Source: Circinella minor (lineage: Eukaryota > Mucoromycota > Mucoromycetes > Mucorales > Lichtheimiaceae). From it: a stretch of 11,284 nucleotides of DNA. Positions 9,061 to 11,284 of the stretch are shown here, piece by piece (position 1 is the first letter of the stretch; each line of letters starts with the position of its first letter). The stretch is taken from positions 1 to 11,284 of the forward strand of contig JAEPRB010000610.1 in NCBI GenBank assembly GCA_016758965.1. Direction: 5' to 3'. Under the pieces are notes generated by a model that was given only the letters and a program-made list of their open reading frames with translations, was not told where the DNA came from and searched no databases. Position numbers and translations under genes: made by a program.

Positions 9061-9500
9061 CCAGATTGTTGTTTATATTGATGTTGTTTATGACTATCGT
9101 CATGATTTCCAGATCGTGGTTGTTGTTGTTGTTGTTGTTGTTGTTGTTAATGACAACTAGAGCCTTCTCCATATTCACCATGACCTATACGACGATCACT
9201 GAACAACCCTTGCTGATATTGATATTGATTATGACGATGGTTATTGTAACCAGGTCGTGGTTGATGTTGTTGTTGATGATAACTATCAAAGCCTTCTTTA
9301 TATTTACAATGACCTTTACGACGATCACTGGACCCTTGGTGATATTGATATTGACGATGACGATGGTTATTATTATTGTAACCAGATCGTGACTGATGTT
9401 GTTGATGATGGCTATTATTACTGTAACCAGATCGTGGTTTATGTTGATGTTGATGATGACTACTAAAACCTTTGTGATGTTGATATTGATGGGGATTATT
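9061..9500 (-). repeat. Coding tandem repeat of the RRM protein tail
   Basis: The word CCAGAT(C/T)GTG or CCAGGTCGTG recurs (plus strand) at 9061 (partial), 9109, 9250, 9382 and 9427, with spacings of 48, 141, 132 and 45 nt, all multiples of three. In protein this gives PRSGN/PRPGY/SRSGY/PRSGY followed by His/Asn/Gln/Tyr-rich segments such as HRHRQYQYHQG. The two long units also share a SDRR(K/I)GH block. Nine CAA codons lie at 9120-9146. Confidence 0.75.
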
Positions 9501-9637
9501 TACATGGTCTTCAGATAATTGATGAGGGTGACGTTGATCTTGAGGATTCGATTGACGCACTTGAAGTCTGTTATCATGAATATACAAGTTTTTTGTCAAC
9601 TTGAGGATCCTTGCTGTGGATCGCATCGTTTCAAGAT

Positions 9638-10235
9638 CTTAAACATTTAAAAAATACAGAGAAGCCCCGTTAATTTCATCCATGTTTAATTTACTGGTTT
9701 TTGCCAGGAATAGTTGCAAAACATAGTATCAACTTTCACATCCCCTTTATTTTCACTTTCACAATGATTTTGAAGGCTTGAAATTAAGCGATCTTCCAAC
9801 ACATGACTTAAGAAAGGCTCTTATTAGTTTTCTGCGATAAAGAAGCTACACAAAGTAGCTTGTTTCAAAGACAGCAACTGTCCGAATCTAGTTGAGAACC
9901 AAAGGGACTATGATAGCTCTACTTCAGTACCAACATTGATTGTATTTATGGTCCTCACATACTTTTTCTTTAGTGATTACTCTTGCTATATAATATGAAC
10001 CATATTACACGGCCACTTATATATATATATTGCTTTATTTATTATTAATTTTTTCTGTCAAACTTTTTACCCGTATTTGCTTCCAACATGGTGCCTCGAT
10101 AATTTCATTCCACCGTTAATTTTACAAAATAGCCAGGAATGAAGTATATGAAATTAACGGGGCTCTTCTGTATGTACACTTGATGTTAGTAACTAAAGAC
10201 ATTATCATTGGTGTTATCCGATCATAAACACATAC
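9638..10235 (-). other. Intron of the RRM gene, enlarged by the MITE
   Basis: Donor candidates are GTATGT at 10235 and GTGTTT at 10231; only the latter gives the phase needed by the downstream exon. A TACTAAC branch-point consensus lies at 10191-10185 and the acceptor TTTAAG at 9638. Without the MITE and one TA the intron would be about 80 nt, normal for this window. Now it is close to 600 nt. Confidence 0.5.
9657..10170. mobile_element. 514-bp MITE with 23-bp TIRs and TA target site
   Basis: The left end CAGAGAAGCCCCGTTAATTT (continuing CAT) and the right end in reverse complement CAGAAGAGCCCCGTTAATTT (continuing CAT) agree at 21 of 23 positions. TA lies directly outside both ends (9655-9656, 10171-10172). 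CAG ends plus a TA duplication are typical of pogo/Tc1-mariner elements. A second internal CCGTTAATTT (10113-10122) forms a 10-bp inverted repeat with the right end, a possible hairpin. There is no coding capacity. It lies inside the intron splitting the RRM. Its ends differ from those of the element at 6658, so it is a different family. Confidence 0.75.
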
Positions 10236-10381
10236 AATTGTTGCTGTCATTCCATTTATAATAATTTTATCTACAGTACCAACACTACTGAACAATTTGT
10301 GTAATTCTTCTTGTGTGCTTGTCCTTGTCATGAATGGAATGTTGTGAATTTGTAATCAGATATTGTAAGTGATTGCCTGTT

Positions 10382-10914
10382 TTACGGTTTTGCTGATGGA
10401 AGAGAGAGCATAAGCAAACCACCATACAATTTCATTGCTTTGTTGACCAGGTTATGGTAATTGTAATACGTTAATAGTGTTGTGATATCGATGATTCTAC
10501 CTTTGATGAGCAATGTTTGAACCGACCAAATCATCATCTTGCAATTTGAACATATTTTTTAGCATCACTTAATAATACTAGACCAGACTTGAGAGAAGCA
10601 GGGACATCATCATCATCATCATCGTGACACCGGTAATAATCAACATGACAATCAAAACACATATGCTTTTTCCTCTTGAAGACTTTTGTCAAACACTGGA
10701 TATACTTTTTTTTTGTTGTACTTACGTTCATCCTCGTGGTGCAGTTGCAAATTTCGTAGATTATTTCCCCATATTTTGCTACATACGTCAAACATGAGAG
10801 CCTGGTGGTTGTTTTGGCTTTGAGGAGGTCCCGTACATCTAATGCCTCAACGACGGAATGTAATGCTTTGCATGATCTCGATAAAGAAGCCAAGACAAAC
10901 CCCCGATTTTTGCA
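10382..10914 (-). pseudogene. Frameshifted fragment, weakly F-box-like with Cys/His cluster
   Basis: The minus strand reads FVLASLSRSCKALHSVV (like the second half of an F-box), LDVRDLLKAK, TYVAKYGEI, and a possible zinc-binding cluster C-x2-C-H-x6-C-H before an Asp run coded by GAT repeats (about 10605-10623). SDAKKY then breaks. Skipping one base near 10551 continues as FKLQDDDLVGSNIAHQR, and skipping one near 10499 continues as RIIDITTLLTYYNYHNLVNK, KAMKLYGG, to a TAA at 10384-10382. A zinc cluster followed by S-DAKK-Y-L-D-DL and a K-YGG end recalls fungal F-box proteins with an XPA-like zinc region; this is recollection, not a search. The N-terminal half of an F-box is missing and the reading begins at a G-rich repeat. 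Three frames in series make a pseudogene likely. It could be upstream exons of the RRM gene rather than a separate gene. Confidence 0.4.
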
Positions 10915-10975
10915 CAACCCCCCCCCCCACTTTTTGCACTTTTCACCCCTTCAGAAGGACTTGTGCAAAATCCCG
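10900..10975. repeat. G/C-run inverted repeat around TTTTGCAC
   Basis: GATTTTTGCACAACC (about 10904-10918) is mirrored by GGACTTGTGCAAAATCC (about 10957-10973), with a middle copy TTTTTGCAC and an 11-nt C run (10918-10928) between. It lies exactly where the F-box-like reading begins, so it may be a small inserted element that replaced the gene's 5' end. Confidence 0.45.
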
Positions 10976-11160
10976 TGGGACCAAACAATGATATTTGCGT
11001 TCATTTCAACCAAAGCTCCTCGAATATCTAAATCCTCATTGGTTTTTTTCTTCTTATTTACTCTTCTTCATCACTATATAAATAAATAATGTTATTTATG
11101 AACTCATGATATTATTGCCTCAATAAGAAAAGTACGTATAAAAACATATATACATTACGG
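10976..11160. other. Unassigned stretch with a possible coding scrap
   Basis: On the minus strand about 11065-10950 reads NEDLDIRGALVEMNANIIVW and then SHGILHKSF to a stop. It looks better than random A/T-rich DNA but matches no family I know. A plus-strand frame (10805-11089) is mostly antisense to this and to the F-box-like fragment. Confidence 0.25.
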
Positions 11161-11172
11161 GCTTGGGTGTTT

Positions 11173-11273
11173 CTGCAGTAAATTTCTGCAGTAATTTCCT
11201 GCAGTAGTGACCGGACTTTCCCGGGCAAACACCGAACAAACATGCAGCATTTACTTATAAAAATTTACTGCAG
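11173..11273. repeat. Phased CTGCAGTAA repeats with inverted partner
   Basis: CTGCAG occurs at 11173, 11186 and 11199 with an exact 13-nt period (CTGCAGTAAATTT, CTGCAGTAATTTC, CTGCAGTAGTGAC). AAATTTACTGCAG at 11261-11273 is the perfect reverse complement of the first unit. Such termini are typical of DNA transposons with repeated subterminal binding sites. Read on the minus strand, the third unit starts CACTACTGCAG, compatible with a CACTA-type end, but no full element is visible. Confidence 0.5.
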
Positions 11274-11284
11274 CTTTCCTTAAT

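Larger units (their letters stand above)
8721..10355 (-). pseudogene. Broken RRM protein gene with Gln/His/Asn-rich PRSGY repeat tail
   Basis: Probably an RNA-binding protein. The RRM's first half is 10355-10236 (LQIHNIPF, then STQEELHKLFSSVGTVDKII: RNP2-like strand, helix 1, strand 2). Its second half is from 9637 (LETMRSTAR..NLYIHDNRLQV, helix 2 and strand 4). The halves are separated by an intron now holding a MITE. The tail (about 9580-8965) is a low-complexity tandem repeat with PRSGY/SRSGY/PRPGY motifs among Q, H, N and Y. A further coding-looking stretch (8838-8721, VNEITGILTKVNRKELEALI..) could be the C-terminus, but its phase does not fit the GTACGT donor at 8964. Defects: an in-frame TGA just before the RRM (10358-10356), an in-frame TAA in the tail (9149-9147), and the MITE. 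Both stops are one C-to-T change from CGA/CAA. Start and upstream exons are unresolved. Confidence 0.6.

Noticed and set aside
9030..9466. Plus-strand Leu/Ile/Thr-rich and Val/Asp-rich frames
   Set aside because: They are shadows of the Gln/His/Asn repeat on the minus strand; composition follows from the TTG/GAT repeats.
10708..10737. GTAAGT..CAG as a 30-nt intron inside the F-box-like reading
   Set aside because: Far shorter than the other introns here and the frame is open through it.

Overview
The window looks like nuclear DNA of an early-diverging fungus, most likely Mucoromycota (Mucorales or relatives). This rests on very A/T-rich intergenic DNA full of homopolymer runs, short GT..AG introns of about 100 nt, a fungal-type membrane-anchored amidohydrolase, and a pseudogene of a protein type I associate with Mucoromycota. 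The assignment is inference from composition and remembered protein families; no search was run. All recognisable coding sequence lies on the minus strand.

Layout. 1-1580 is the 5' part of an intact-looking amidohydrolase gene (three exons visible, 3' end off the left edge), with a TATA-bearing upstream region to about 1870. 1900-7560 is roughly 5.6 kb without a convincing gene. It holds two copies of one transposon-like family: a 745-bp element with terminal inverted repeats flanked by TA (6658-7402) and a shorter inverted relative (about 3262-3747). It also holds a compact cluster of regulatory-looking motifs at 5102-5640: two X-boxes, a four-run G-quadruplex motif on the minus strand, and three evenly spaced MluI boxes.

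7567-8636 is a decayed member of a lineage-specific fungal family of unknown function, still readable over nearly its whole length but with three apparent single-A frame slips. Upstream of it is an ATCCG-rich promoter-like segment.

8721-10355 is a broken RRM protein gene. Its RRM is split by an intron that now carries a 514-bp MITE (9657-10170, TA-flanked, CAG ends). Its C-terminal part is a Gln/His/Asn-rich tandem repeat with PRSGY-like motifs, whose unit spacings are all multiples of three but which is cut by one in-frame TAA. 10382-10914 is a frameshifted fragment with weak F-box-like features, abutting a G-rich inverted repeat. The right edge (11173-11273) carries phased CTGCAGTAA repeats that look like the end of another mobile element.

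Taken together, one functional gene sits beside a gene graveyard shaped by short TA-targeting DNA transposons. The parts most worth follow-up are the MITE inside the RRM intron, the X-box/G4/MluI-box cluster with no gene attached, and the question of whether the frame breaks are biological or assembly errors.
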